This document shows positions 11,210-21,770 of a stretch of 64,000 nt of DNA, piece after piece; positions within the stretch are counted from its first letter, which is position 1; the number at the start of each line of letters is the position of its first letter. Source of the DNA: Calendula officinalis (lineage: Eukaryota > Streptophyta > Magnoliopsida > Asterales > Asteraceae); contig OY970826.1 of the NCBI GenBank assembly GCA_963853835.1, positions 5,998,001 through 6,062,000 on the forward strand, read 5' to 3'. The notes beneath the pieces were generated by a model. The model did not search any database and was not told where the DNA came from. It saw only the letters and a list, made by a program, of their open reading frames with translations. The position numbers and the translations under genes were made by a program.

Positions 11210-11360
11210 GGGTTTTGATAATAACAGCCCTTAGGGCTGTCATAAGACATGCATTAAATACTTGTATTTTTATCTTCAACCGAGAATTTCAGGAACTACT
11301 CCATTGTACAACATTTAATGCACTTAGTGACATCCCTAAGAGTTATCATTATCAAAACCC
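11210..11360. mobile_element. Small Mutator-like MITE
   Basis: A 151-bp element made almost entirely of two inverted arms of about 50 bp, starting GGGTTTTGATAATAACAGCC and ending with its inverse. It is flanked by a perfect 9-bp duplication AATACTTAA (11201-11209 and 11361-11369). Confidence 0.85.
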
Positions 11361-11369
11361 AATACTTAA

Positions 11370-11823
11370 TATCAAATACCACCTAAAACATGGGCAATCT
11401 AACAACACCTTTTTACTCTATTGAAAATCGATTATCTGACAGAGATCAAAATCAATCAGATTTTAACAGTTTTTGGAATGAAAACAAAATGCCTTTGGTT
11501 CCTCCTCTATTGAGAACGCCTTCCTTTTTTTAACCCGTTTTAAAATAATTATAGACTATAAAGTCGTTCATTACATAAAACGTTATTTTATATAACATTA
11601 TTCTAAATTTATAAGAAAAAAAAATTGTTTATCTTCTTTTAAAATCTTTTGAATAATTAGATTCGTATGTAGCATTGGAGGACCACTACCCCACTCTACC
11701 ACCCTTCCATATTTCAGCTGGCATTCAAAAGCCACTGTCAAACACATATTATATCTTCTTTTTTTCCTTAAAAGAAAATATGTCCTAGCTCCTTTATAGT
11801 GCTTCATAACTTTTTTTCCAAAA
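11370..11823. other. Spacer, no gene recognised
   Basis: AT-rich, non-coding stretch between the small MITE and the Copia-type element. Confidence 0.45.
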
Positions 11824-11828
11824 GTTAT

Positions 11829-12350
11829 TGTTGGGTATTAACAAGTTGTTAATTTGATGAGTCAAAACTTGGAAAGAAGAAAACTACAAGGATATAAATC
11901 AATTATATGCAATTCAAAATTTAAATGAAGATTTTGTAGATATTGTTAAAAGTTTAAAAAGATTTAGTTTATTAAGTCATGTATATCCTTGTAGAATAAA
12001 AAAAACTTAGTTACTATCTTATGTTTATCCTTGTAAACCCTAGGTTCTCTATTATATAAAGAGACCTAGTGATATTGTATTAGTCGTCGAAAAGACCCAC
12101 GTTAGTAAAACGTGTATGTGTGTGTTTTAGATCCCCAAAAGTGTAAAACCGTTCTACATTTTTTATGTAGAATTGGGGATTTTAGTAATCATTGTGTATT
12201 AATTGATGATGATGAAAACCTTGTTTAGCAATACAAATTTGTTTATTTAATTTTGCATTGTTTATGATTTGTATATGTTTATTCCAAGATCAAGAACTAA
12301 CTATTCTTGAGCCTAAAGATCGATTATATAGAGTTGTTCTAAACTCATCA
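11829..12350 (+). repeat. 5' LTR of the 11.8 kb element
   Basis: 522 bp. It differs from the 3' LTR by scattered substitutions and by lacking about 25 bp (present near 14855-14880). A TATATAAAG-type TATA box lies near 12054. Confidence 0.85.
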
Positions 12351-12352
12351 AG

Positions 12353-12364
12353 TGGTATCAGAGC
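12353..12364 (+). other. Primer-binding site (initiator-tRNA-Met type)
   Basis: TGGTATCAGAGC, two bases after the 5' LTR. This matches the 3' end of plant initiator methionine tRNA. Confidence 0.85.
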
Positions 12365-13427
12365 AAGGGGGCTCCAGATCTGGAATGAAACAAGGATCTA
12401 TCGATGATTACATGAAGATACGGTTTTTGATTAAACCCGTGGTTTCTGCCGATTTCTCACTCAATGGATCAAAGGTTAGTACGTAATGCGTAATACATTC
12501 ATTAGTGTTCTCATGATTAAAAACGAAAAAAAAAAAAAAAAGAAAAGAACCCCAGATAACTCTAAATCTGAGTTAAAACAAAGGGAAATTCTGGTGGGGT
12601 TGTTACTAGGTGGCTTACAAATTTAATCGGGTGAAAAGGTGAAGAATTATAAGGTTGTTCTCAAGTTTGATAATAATTCAGATGTGCGTAAAGTTTTAAA
12701 AGAAGACATTTATGCAACGAGTATTGTGATTGGTTGGATTTTTCTAGTGAAAAAGATGATGAATTTACTACAATTTGGGTTTTATGCTGGCAAATTTTGG
12801 CCAGATGGTCAATATGTAATTCTAAAGTTAATTCATAAGGTGAATATTTGGTGAACTTAGGAGGATGTGATAATTGAAAAAGGAGGTGAAATTTTGTAGT
12901 TGCCACGCCTCCAAAGAAAAAAAGGAGGCAGCAGAAGTACGCAAGTTTTTTTTTTTCTTTTTGGACGCACGAATTGGCAGCGGAAACAAGGGATGAAAGT
13001 TTCTACTGGTCCATTATTATTGCTTATCAAATGTTGTTTATTTGTTATTACGGACCAGAGTTACTACTAGTCATTCAGTTACTACTGCTGATTCATTACT
13101 ACTGCTACAACATTACTGTTGATCCGTTAAAACTGCTCGTAATATTAGTGCTGAAAAATTGTTGCTAAAATATTAATACTGTTGAGCAAGTAAAGAAAAG
13201 GTAAAGAAAACATACACACACAAAATCTACACACACAGGTCGGAAGGTTTGATCGATCAAATACTTAAAAGAAATATTTTTTTATCATCATCTATTGATT
13301 ACAAAGAAGATTAATTTAAGTCGGTTTGAAGAAAAAGTGGAGTTTCTTACTTAGTGTTCTTATTATATCTTTAAATGGGTTTAGGTTACCTTTAAAGATA
13401 ACTTGTTTGTTCTTCATGGTGTGACTA

Positions 13428-14112
13428 CTAGGGGTGAACATGGTACGGTACCACGCATATTTTCTTCATACCGTGTACCGTACCAACTATACTTGGTACA
13501 CTAATCTAGCTACCAGTACCGTACCAACTATACTTGGTACCAATTTGTTTGGCTACCAACAATCACGGTTGGTACGAATTGGTACTGGTATATACCAAAA
13601 TCACAAACTTATTTGGGATTATTACTAAAAAGAAGACATTTTTCTACACTATTATGTTTGGTAATGGTATACGTTAAATGTTATATAAACAATATGTACG
13701 ATAAAATATAAGTTATGTAGTATTCTTGTCATAATACATTAGCTTGTAGCATTCTAGTCTGCTTCACACGCTTAATTATCAACATTATTAAATGTAATAT
13801 ATTGATATGTTAGGCTAAGAAGTTATAACTTGAATGTTTTCATGTTATGATATCATAACTTTTATTAAAAATTAATACATACTTAGCTTACCTTTATTGA
13901 ATTCTTCCAAATAATTATACATTTATATAATTGGTTGGTACGGTACTACCATGGTATTTAAATTTTTGTACCATTACCGTACCATCATTACCTAATTGGT
14001 ATGGTACTACCAACCAAACATGTTGGCTACCAACATATTGGCTACCATCTATTAGTGGTATGGTTGGTAGCATGTTGGTTGGTTTTATTCGGTACAAATT
14101 TGACACCCCTAG
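13428..14112. mobile_element. hAT-like non-autonomous element nested in the LTR element
   Basis: Ends CTAGGGGTG and CACCCCTAG, flanked by an 8-bp imperfect duplication TGTGACTA/ATTGACTA (six of eight match). The region near the ends is full of GGTACC and TTGGTAC repeats in both orientations, typical of hAT subterminal repeats. No transposase. Confidence 0.75.
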
Positions 14113-14551
14113 ATTGACTACAATTTGGCAAAATCTAGCAAATTGATATTTGCTATCAATAAAGGAAGTTGCTTTAAAGCACCCGGTGTCTCATTAACGA
14201 AAATGAGGATGTTTGTCAAAAGATTACGATCTACTTATACATTGATATAACTTGGGAGTCGCGTTTTTAGTACAAGATATAAGACACAAGTTTTGATTTT
14301 CTACTTCAACTTCAAATAGATGATAATTTATTTTCTTTATCAAAGTAATCAATATAGCCTTCTAAAGACTCAAGAATGATTTACACAATTTGAGGGGAAG
14401 CTCGGGTGTAATCATTAAGGGGAAGTTCAAGAGTGCTTACTTCAATGACCATTTAATTATGAAAAAAAGGGGAAGAAGATATGCAACTTGAAGTTCTCGG
14501 TATTACTAATACATACATTTAAAGCTTTGTCATCATCAAATAGGGAAAAAT

Positions 14552-15097
14552 TGTTGGGTATTAACAAGTTGTTAATTTGATGAGTCAAAACTTGGAAAGA
14601 AGAAAACTACAAGGATCTAAATCAATGATATGCAATTCAAAATTTGAATGAAGATTTTGAAGATATTGTTAAAAGTTTAAAAAGATTTAGTTTATTAAGT
14701 CATGTATATCCTTGTAAAATAAAAAAGATTTAGTTACTATCTTATGTTTATCCTTGTAAACCCTAGGTTCTCTATTATATAAAGAGACCTAGTGATATTG
14801 TATTAGTCGTCGAAGAGACCCACGTTAGTAAAATGTGTATGTGTGTGTTTTAGAGCCACAAGGTCATTAGTTTGATCCTTTTAAAAAGTGTAAAACCGTT
14901 CTACATATTTTATGTAGAATTGGAGCTTTTAGTAATCATTGTGTATTAATTGATGATGATGAAAACTTTGTTTAGCAATACAAATCTGTTTATTTAATTC
15001 CGCATTGTTTATGATTTGTATATGTTTATTCCAAGATCAAAAACTAAATATTCTTGAGCCTAAAGATCGATTATATAGAGTTGTTCTAAACTCATCG
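14552..15097 (+). repeat. 3' LTR of the 11.8 kb element
   Basis: 546 bp direct copy of 11829-12350. It includes the tract near 14855-14880 that the 5' copy lacks. Confidence 0.85.
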
Positions 15098-15102
15098 GTT
15101 AC

Positions 15103-15418
15103 CACAATTTATATTCTTTTTTCAATTAGAAACGGAAAAACCGGACACAACATTCTTTGTAATAAGAACATTAAAACACATGTCGATCAAGAGACATTAA
15201 ACATTTACACATAAACATAAAACAATCACAACGTATAGCCCAGGCCCGTATTGACCAAGGGGGTGGGGGGCGCACAAAATTCATCCATGGTATGTACGCA
15301 CGGTCGTCACGACAATATCTTTTTGAAATTAATTTATGACGATGACACCAACAAACACGCACTACAGTTGTACTCTCAAGTTGCAAGGACCTCAATCTTC
15401 CCCAAAACAACGGGACCA

Positions 15419-15449
<31 letters not shown>

Positions 15450-15604
15450 CCCTCGTGTTTTCACAATATATTTCATATTAATGTCACCAACCGCTCGTTT
15501 CCTCACCACAATTAACACAAACGTTGTCATACAAATCGTTCAAGATTTCTTGAATCATTTCATGTGTGCATTTGTGAACAACACACACAATGGAAGGACT
15601 TCCT
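15103..15604. other. Upstream region of the MYC_N gene, with a decayed repeat
   Basis: Contains a G-run near 15260 and a long C-run at 15419-15447 that may mark a decayed transposon. The promoter and leader of the gene starting at 15605 must lie here, but no clear TATA box is seen. Confidence 0.4.
15419..15447 (+). repeat. Poly(C) tract of 29 bases
   Basis: Uninterrupted run of C. Length in such tracts is prone to both biological and sequencing error. Confidence 0.9.
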
Positions 15605-17947
15605 ATGTTAACTTGTCTCATACAACACACATTAAAAAGTCTATGCACTTGTTCTTCATCTGATTCTTCTTTAGATAATAACACTCCTACTAAATGGGCT
15701 TACGCGGTTTTTTGGAGAATCATGCCAAGAATTTACCCTCCTCCAAAGTAAGGTTAACCAAAATCCCATAAATGTTGTGTTTTTTCATGTTTTTCAATGA
15801 ATTCTAATGGCTAAAATGTCCTTTCTTTGGATGAAGGTGGGATTATGAAGGAAGCATTCTTGATCGAGCGAAAGGAAACAAGAGAAATTGGTAAAGTTTG
15901 AAACTTTTTCACTTTTTATTAATCTTTAACAAGTTTTCATATGACCATTTTGGTTTCTTGATCGATTCATAGGATTCTTGTTTGGGAAGACGGGTTTTGT
16001 GATCTTGATGAATGTGAGCGAGTCAGGAATGAAGAATTCTTGAAGGGTAAAGCAAGATTTGGAGCTGATATTTTCTTCAAATTGTCTCATGAAGTTTACA
16101 ACTATGGTGAAGGGTAAGAACTTGGATATGATAATATGTTTTGTAATAAAAAAATGGATTTATATGATGTAAATAATGATGTTTTTGGGTGAAGATTGAT
16201 AGGGAAAGTGGCTGCTGATAATAGTCACAAATGGGTATATAAAGATGGATCAAATGAGCAGGATCCAAGCTTAATATCTTCATGGAATTCATCTATTGAT
16301 CCTGTAATATAAGTTTGAATATACACTATTTTTATCATATCTTTGGTTTTATTGTGGTGAATTTGAAGTTTGATTGTTTTGTTAATTATGTATAAACAGC
16401 AACCAAAAGCTTGGGACTTTCATTTCAATTCTGGGATTAAGGTTAGCAAGCTAATGCACTTAATTGCACCTATCTTACATGCAACAAAGAATACAAGAAT
16501 GCATAAAATGTATAGAAAAATCAGCAGATTGAATAACTTCTCTAAAAGGAGTATTAAGATCCACATTCTAGAAAAAAGCACCAGCACCCCAGTTAGCCTT
16601 TTATGTTCATTGTAAAAACTTTAAAAGAAATAAATAAACTTGTGTTTTTCTTATTGGTAATAGAGGCGTTAACGAGCCACGCCCGAACTTGACTAGGCTT
16701 GAGCTCGGCTCGTTTAGGGCATGTTTGGAAAATATTATTTAAGGGGTTTTTAAGTTTATTAAGCTAATAAACTTAAAAACTCATTAAATAAGCTTTTCTA
16801 AATATGCCGTCAATTTCATAAAGCTCAAGCTAAGCTTGTTTTGAGTTTAATGTGTAAAGCTAGAGCTTGACTTATATTGCTAACGTGGCATGTAAGATTG
16901 ACCAATTAATTGCACCTAACGTTATACAACTGTTAATGCATGATATACAAATCATTTAAACTTTTTAAATAATGATATTGTGGTAAAAAATGTGCATGGT
17001 TGCCAAAATTGATAATACTTTTCGCTCTAAACAAAACCATATAAATCTATAATTATACTTATTCTTCATACTCTTATGCTTATGTAAAAAAATGTTGTAA
17101 TTAACTAAAATGAAAGGGGTTGTTTTAACACCACATTTTCAATGGATATACCATATAATAGTTGATTTATACATTTATATAAATTTATAATAATACTTGT
17201 ATCGTATGGTAGATGATTAAAAATATGATAGTTATTTCGCTTCAATGAATGTTTATATGCGCCAGACAATTGCAATCATGTCTGTCAGAGAAGGGATCAT
17301 CCAACTAGGTTCTTTTGACAAGGTACTTTAATTCATAAAGTACAAATCTTGAAGTATTATTGGTTTCTATGTGAAAGTACAAAATATGATGCACGTGATA
17401 CAACATATTTATGCAGATTTTTGAAGATCTGAATCTAGTAATAAGCATTCAAAGGAAATTTAGCTATCTACGTAGCATCCCAGGGCTATTCTCCATCCAG
17501 AGGCCACTTTCCACTGTACAACATCCGTACAACCCACTAAAGCACAAAACAATTGGATCCGAGGAAGCCCAACAACTAACCGGGTCAAAGGTCAACATCT
17601 ATGGTGGAGAAAGTCAACCACACAAGGGTCCGATTTGGCGGCCTTCTGGTTTGGGTTACAATACCCAAGAAAACAGGAGGGATGGGTCTCGTGGATTGCC
17701 TTTTTGGCCCATTCCACCCCTTTTGCCCTCCAATTTCGGATCTCATTTAGAGAAAATGGATCCTTATAATAATGATTGGACCCGTATTCAAAATGATGGT
17801 GTCCACCAATGTTTAAGGGATAAGAGTTGTCGGGTTGATGATCCGGATCAAGAAAGGAAGCCTAGTGGATTTGGGCCGCATTCGGGTTTGGTTGTGGAAT
17901 TAGGGTTTGGGCCACGAGAAAGTGATGTAAAATCGCAATTAAGTTAA
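15605..17947 (+). CDS. MYC/MYB N-terminal domain protein ('WNK-related' type, no bHLH)
   Basis: Likely nuclear regulatory protein with a bHLH-MYC_N fold like that of LONESOME HIGHWAY and MYC factors. Exons: 15605-15747, 15837-15890, 15973-16113, 16195-16303, 16400-16441, 17266-17322, 17417-17947; 358 residues, all borders GT-AG with closing phases. The domain spans about residues 1-185: LIQHTLKSLCT, WAYAVFWRIMPRIYPPPKWD, GNKRNWILVWEDGFCDLDEC, KARFGADIFFKLSHEVYNYG, GLIGKVAADNSHKWVY, and IAIMSVREGIIQLGSFDK. The C-terminal half (about 195-358) is rich in proline, glycine and asparagine. I see no bHLH or kinase domain. The family resembles Arabidopsis At1g60060, which databases often call 'WNK-related' although it is not a kinase. 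I chose the start at 15605 because MLTCLIQHTLKSLC aligns with the usual family start. Confidence 0.85.
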
Positions 17948-18449
17948 TAAGGACAAATTTGTACTTATTTTGATGTTATTCTAATTGCCTTTAATTTCAA
18001 ATGTCATTATTTAAAATAAAATTGGATTATGGTTTTTTCTTCATCAATACTTTGATGTGACATGAATGAGGAATGGAGAAAAGTTGAGTTCGATTCTAAC
18101 AAGGGGATCGTCACTTCCGTCGATTGGGGATATTACTGGCATACCATTGCCATTTGCTCTTCTTCGGCAAGTGAAGAGAAGAGAGAGCAAGAGAGATGAA
18201 GTGGCAACTTGTATATTATGCAATGTATTTTGTAATTTGTCACAAAATACAATTATATGTGTATTATTGTATTTTGCTAGTGATGTAATAGCTTATAAGT
18301 GTTGATGTGACAGTTAATATAACAAAAATAATAAAGGAAATAAGAGATATTGTTAGGAGTGGTTTTAGTTTTATTGTATTGATGGTTTTTTCAAGAATCA
18401 CATTTTTATGTTATGTACTTGAGCACCTTTTCGCTTGTAGAATAAAATA
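17948..18449 (+). other. 3' region of the MYC_N gene with an unassigned open frame
   Basis: An open frame at 18066-18305 (79 codons, MRNGEKLSSILTRGSSLPSI...) has less AT-biased codons than its surroundings, but I recognise no family. It may be untranslated region, a remnant or chance. Confidence 0.3.
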
Positions 18450-18795
18450 CTTTCTTCGATTCAAAATAAGTGATTCACTTTTGATTTCACGTTTTTGAGG
18501 CAAACAATTATAATGATTGTTGGATTAAATTAATTAAATGGTTAGTGGAGAATATGACCCACACTTTTTGAATAAAGTGGTGTTAATGATGTTTAAAAGT
18601 AAAAGTAAGGATAAATAGACAATTTCACTTTGTTAAATTAGATAATTAATGAGTGTGAATCCCACTAATTAGTCAAAAATTAGGTTTATAACAATTTTCA
18701 TGTACCTTATTTGCCAAAAATTAATGGGAACCACACTCACTAATTAATGAGACCCACACTCACTAATTAGCCAAGTAGATAATTTGAAACCAGAG
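18450..18795. mobile_element. Decayed Stowaway-like MITE
   Basis: The left end CTTTCTTCGATTCAAAATAA resembles the ends of the MITEs at 6402 and 7378. The right end (TTTGAAACCAGAG before TA) is diverged. The internal text (AAAGTAAAAGTAAGG, CACACTCACTAATTA) also matches that family. Confidence 0.5.
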
Positions 18796-18807
18796 TATAT
18801 TATATAT

Positions 18808-19250
18808 ATATGGTTCTTTAGGTTTATAGCAAATTTCACCAATGGTCATCTAATTTTAAAAGTTACACTGATAGTCCCTATTTCTGAAAGGTTTTTCACT
18901 GATGGTCCTTCACGAAAATGACTATTTATTTTCCACGTTAAGTGAAATCACATGTGATGCACATGAGTGTACTTTGGTCAATTCATCTTTTCTTTCTCAT
19001 TTACTCCCTTTTAAACGAACTTTCTACTTTATTTTGTTTCGTTTACCCGATTATTGAAGAGATGTATTAACGTGATTTGCACATGCATCACACATGATGT
19101 CACTTAATTAACATGAAAAATAAATGGTCGTTTTCATAAAGGAACATCGGTGGAAAAATATTTCAGAAATAAAGACTATCTGTGTAATTTTAAAACTAAA
19201 GAACCACGGGTAACTTTTGCTATAAATTAAAGGATCGTCCATGTTATTTA
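18808..19250. repeat. Foldback element (Mutator-like MITE)
   Basis: Two inverted arms of about 110 bp. The left arm contains TTTATAGCAAATTTCACC and ACACTGATAGTCC; the right arm carries their inverses, near 19155-19235. The outer end GAGTAAATAAC is visible on the right only. No clean TSD. Confidence 0.55.
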
Positions 19251-19282
19251 CTCTAATATATAGGATTTAGCACTTTACTTAA

Positions 19283-21575
19283 TGTAACACCCCGAGACCC
19301 GGTATGATATTTTAATAATATCTGTAAGTATTATTTATTATTTTTCTATTTTATAGGATTTTATTAGAATTATTTGAATTTTTTGTATTTTTAACCACGG
19401 GGTTAAAAATTAGCAAATACTGAGATAGATATATATTAGAATGATTTTTATATATCTATGTTCTCTTTTGAACAAGGGTTCCAACGGTATTTTCAGATTT
19501 AAAAACAGAGGTCGTTTAGGGTTCCGAATTAAACATCGAAATTTCAGTATTATACTGATAAAATTGAATTTTGGTCAGCTCCAGCTGCCCCTTCAAGCTG
19601 ACCACGTTTTTGTCTTGGGGCTGAATTAGATATTTTAGTTCTTATCTCAATCTCAGTCTCGTTATCTGCTCTCTTTCGGTACAAACACACAAAACACACA
19701 CAAGTGCAATTTCTTCATACTTTCTTCTAATTGTAATCTGAAATCTTGAAGATTTCTAACCCTAAGCTCGAATTTGTACAAGAAGCAAGTAAGTAATCTC
19801 TTTTTCTTAGCTAGGGTTCGAATTCTTGAGTTATTGATTAACTAGGGTTTTGTGTTTTTGATAATTCTTGATCTAAAACTAAAATTGATTGATTATTTAG
19901 GGTTTATGGTGTTAGAGAAGTTGTATATATATGTTTAATTCCTAATAGAAACCCTAATTTGGTGTATTGTTCATAAATCACCATTGGAGGTGATTTATGA
20001 AGAAGATGAAGTGAACATAATTACTTGGAATTGAGTTTTATGTATGAATTGTTATCTTGAACTAATTTGGTTAGGTATTGGTTAATAAATTGAGATTGAA
20101 ATATGACTTTTAACAAGAAATTGTAGAAATTTCAATATAAGGTTAGTGTTTGGCAAAATTTGGTGGGATTTTTGATTTAGTCAAAAATCTAAGAATTTGA
20201 CTTAGTTATATGATCATATTAACCATAAATGATTAAATTGTATGTTTGACATGATATTTAATACTTGGAAATGATTGAGATGGAAAAGTGGGCCATTTTG
20301 ACCCGTTTGGGCATTTTGTTAATTAAAGTGGGCCTATTTGACCCGTTTGGGCATTTTGTTAATTAAAGTGGGCCTATTTGACCCGTTTGGGTATTCTTTT
20401 AATTAAAGTGGGCCTATTTGACCCGTTTGGGCATTTTGTTAATTAAAGTGGGCCTATTTGACCCGTTTGGGCATTTTGTTAATTAAAGTGGGCCTATTTG
20501 ACCCGTTTGAGTATTCTTTTAATTAAAGTGGGCCTATTTGACCCGTTTGGGTATTTTAATTAATTAAAGTGGGCTTTTTGACCTATTTGGGTAAAATTGT
20601 ATAATTTTACTAGAATGAATCGGGTTTGACTTTTGTAAGTCAAAGTGTCAAATTGGGGGTTATATAAGTGTAAGTTTTGGATTGAGTACATGTTGTTATG
20701 ATATTATAGTGTATTGTATAATTTTGCACATTTCGGGTCAAAACAGTTATTAATTCGGGTGTTCATTTGTGTTGCAGGAAAGGGTAAAGGAACTCAGTAA
20801 CATAAGACCACTGAGTATCAAGGAGCTTTTGCTAAGGTGAGTGGATTTATAACCATTAGATAGTATAACTTGCAATGGTTTCAGGTTCCACTTGGGTTAG
20901 TGCAGAATATGCAAGATTTTTTTATCTGCCTAATTGTTTTCGATACGGTTCTTGTTTCGGTGTTAGTTAATTCGGTTGTTATGTGTAATTAACTGCAATA
21001 TGCGCATGATACACGGAAAGAGGTCAGCCCGTGCAGTTAGTGGCTGAGCATCGTTAGCTATTGGAGACAATACCAGGACTCCTTGGACACGGGTAGGTCG
21101 AGGAGCACTGGTATTGTACCAAGTAGCTTAGGGCTATCGGTAAACTGTTGTTGGGCCGACAACAGTTGTGAGTTGGGCCGAACCGCCGTTCCTCTGGTTA
21201 TTTGCTAATTAAAGGGTGTTATTTGTAGAGGGTGTTATCTTAAATTGTTGTGGTTGTGCAATTTAATGTTTATAATTTCATTCACTTAGCGTTATGCTAA
21301 TCCCTCTCTTGTTGACTCTTTACAGGTTTGACTGGGTGAATCTTAGAGTCGGGGTTTGAAGGAAAGTTTTGTCAATTACTCTGATATTTTGGTAAAATGG
21401 TCAAGCCTTTGATTTAGTAACACCGGATATTTTTATAATAGTTTAAGTTGGTTTGTAAATTATTAATGGTTGGTAAGTCTTTTGATAAACTGTATTAGTT
21501 GGGATTGCTTCCGTTAGGTTAAATGTTTGTTTATTTAAAAAAAAAAAAAAATGGCTTAAATTTTGGGGTGTTACA
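19283..21575 (+). repeat. 5' LTR of the Tekay-like element
   Basis: 2293 bp. It contains seven or so copies of a 40-bp tandem unit (about 20290-20600) and an apparent spliced-leader layout. That layout is a donor GTAAGT at 19789, mini-exon 20778-20836, donor GTGAGT at 20837, and acceptor before 21326. AT-rich TATATA motifs near 19430-19455 could be the promoter. Confidence 0.93.
20290..20600 (+). repeat. 40-bp tandem repeat inside the LTR
   Basis: About seven copies of a unit containing GTGGGCCTATTTGACCCGTT and a T-rich spacer, with small variants. The same array recurs in the 3' LTR at about 27350-27660. Confidence 0.9.
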
Positions 21576-21578
21576 GTT

Positions 21579-21590
21579 TGGTATCAGAGC
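21579..21590 (+). other. Primer-binding site
   Basis: TGGTATCAGAGC, three bases after the 5' LTR; initiator-tRNA-Met type. Confidence 0.9.
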
Positions 21591-21770
21591 AAGATTTAGC
21601 AATGATTGCACCGTGAGTGTAGCATTCCTAAATCTTGGCTTGAGTTTTGACAAACATTCCTTCTTGGGTGAGGGTTAGTTGATAAGTGAATTAGTTGGTA
21701 GAGGTTAGTATAGAATTTACTAACGGTAATCAAAACTAAATGTTTGTGAGATGTCGTGTATGATACAGAT

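Larger units (their letters stand above)
11829..15097 (+). mobile_element. Non-coding LTR retrotransposon (Copia-like, LARD type)
   Basis: The element is bounded by two direct LTRs (11829-12350 and 14552-15097). Both begin TGTTGGGTATTAAC; the left ends CATCA and the right CATCG. A near-perfect 5-bp duplication GTTAT/GTTAC flanks it. A primer-binding site follows the left LTR. The internal 2.2 kb holds no gag or pol that I can recognise, so the element depends on proteins from a relative. A hAT-like element is nested at 13428-14112. The Copia assignment rests on LTR and PBS style only. Confidence 0.85.

Noticed and set aside
12639..12854. Small protein inside the 11.8 kb LTR element
   Set aside because: 71 codons with no match to gag or to any family, with an opposing frame of equal length. 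Probably chance.
15171..15530. Glycine-rich protein on the minus strand
   Set aside because: The glycine run is only the translation of the poly(C) tract.
20290..20600. CRISPR-like array of 40-bp repeats
   Set aside because: The units are directly adjacent without unique spacers, lie in an LTR and recur in the second LTR. It is a minisatellite in a plant transposon.
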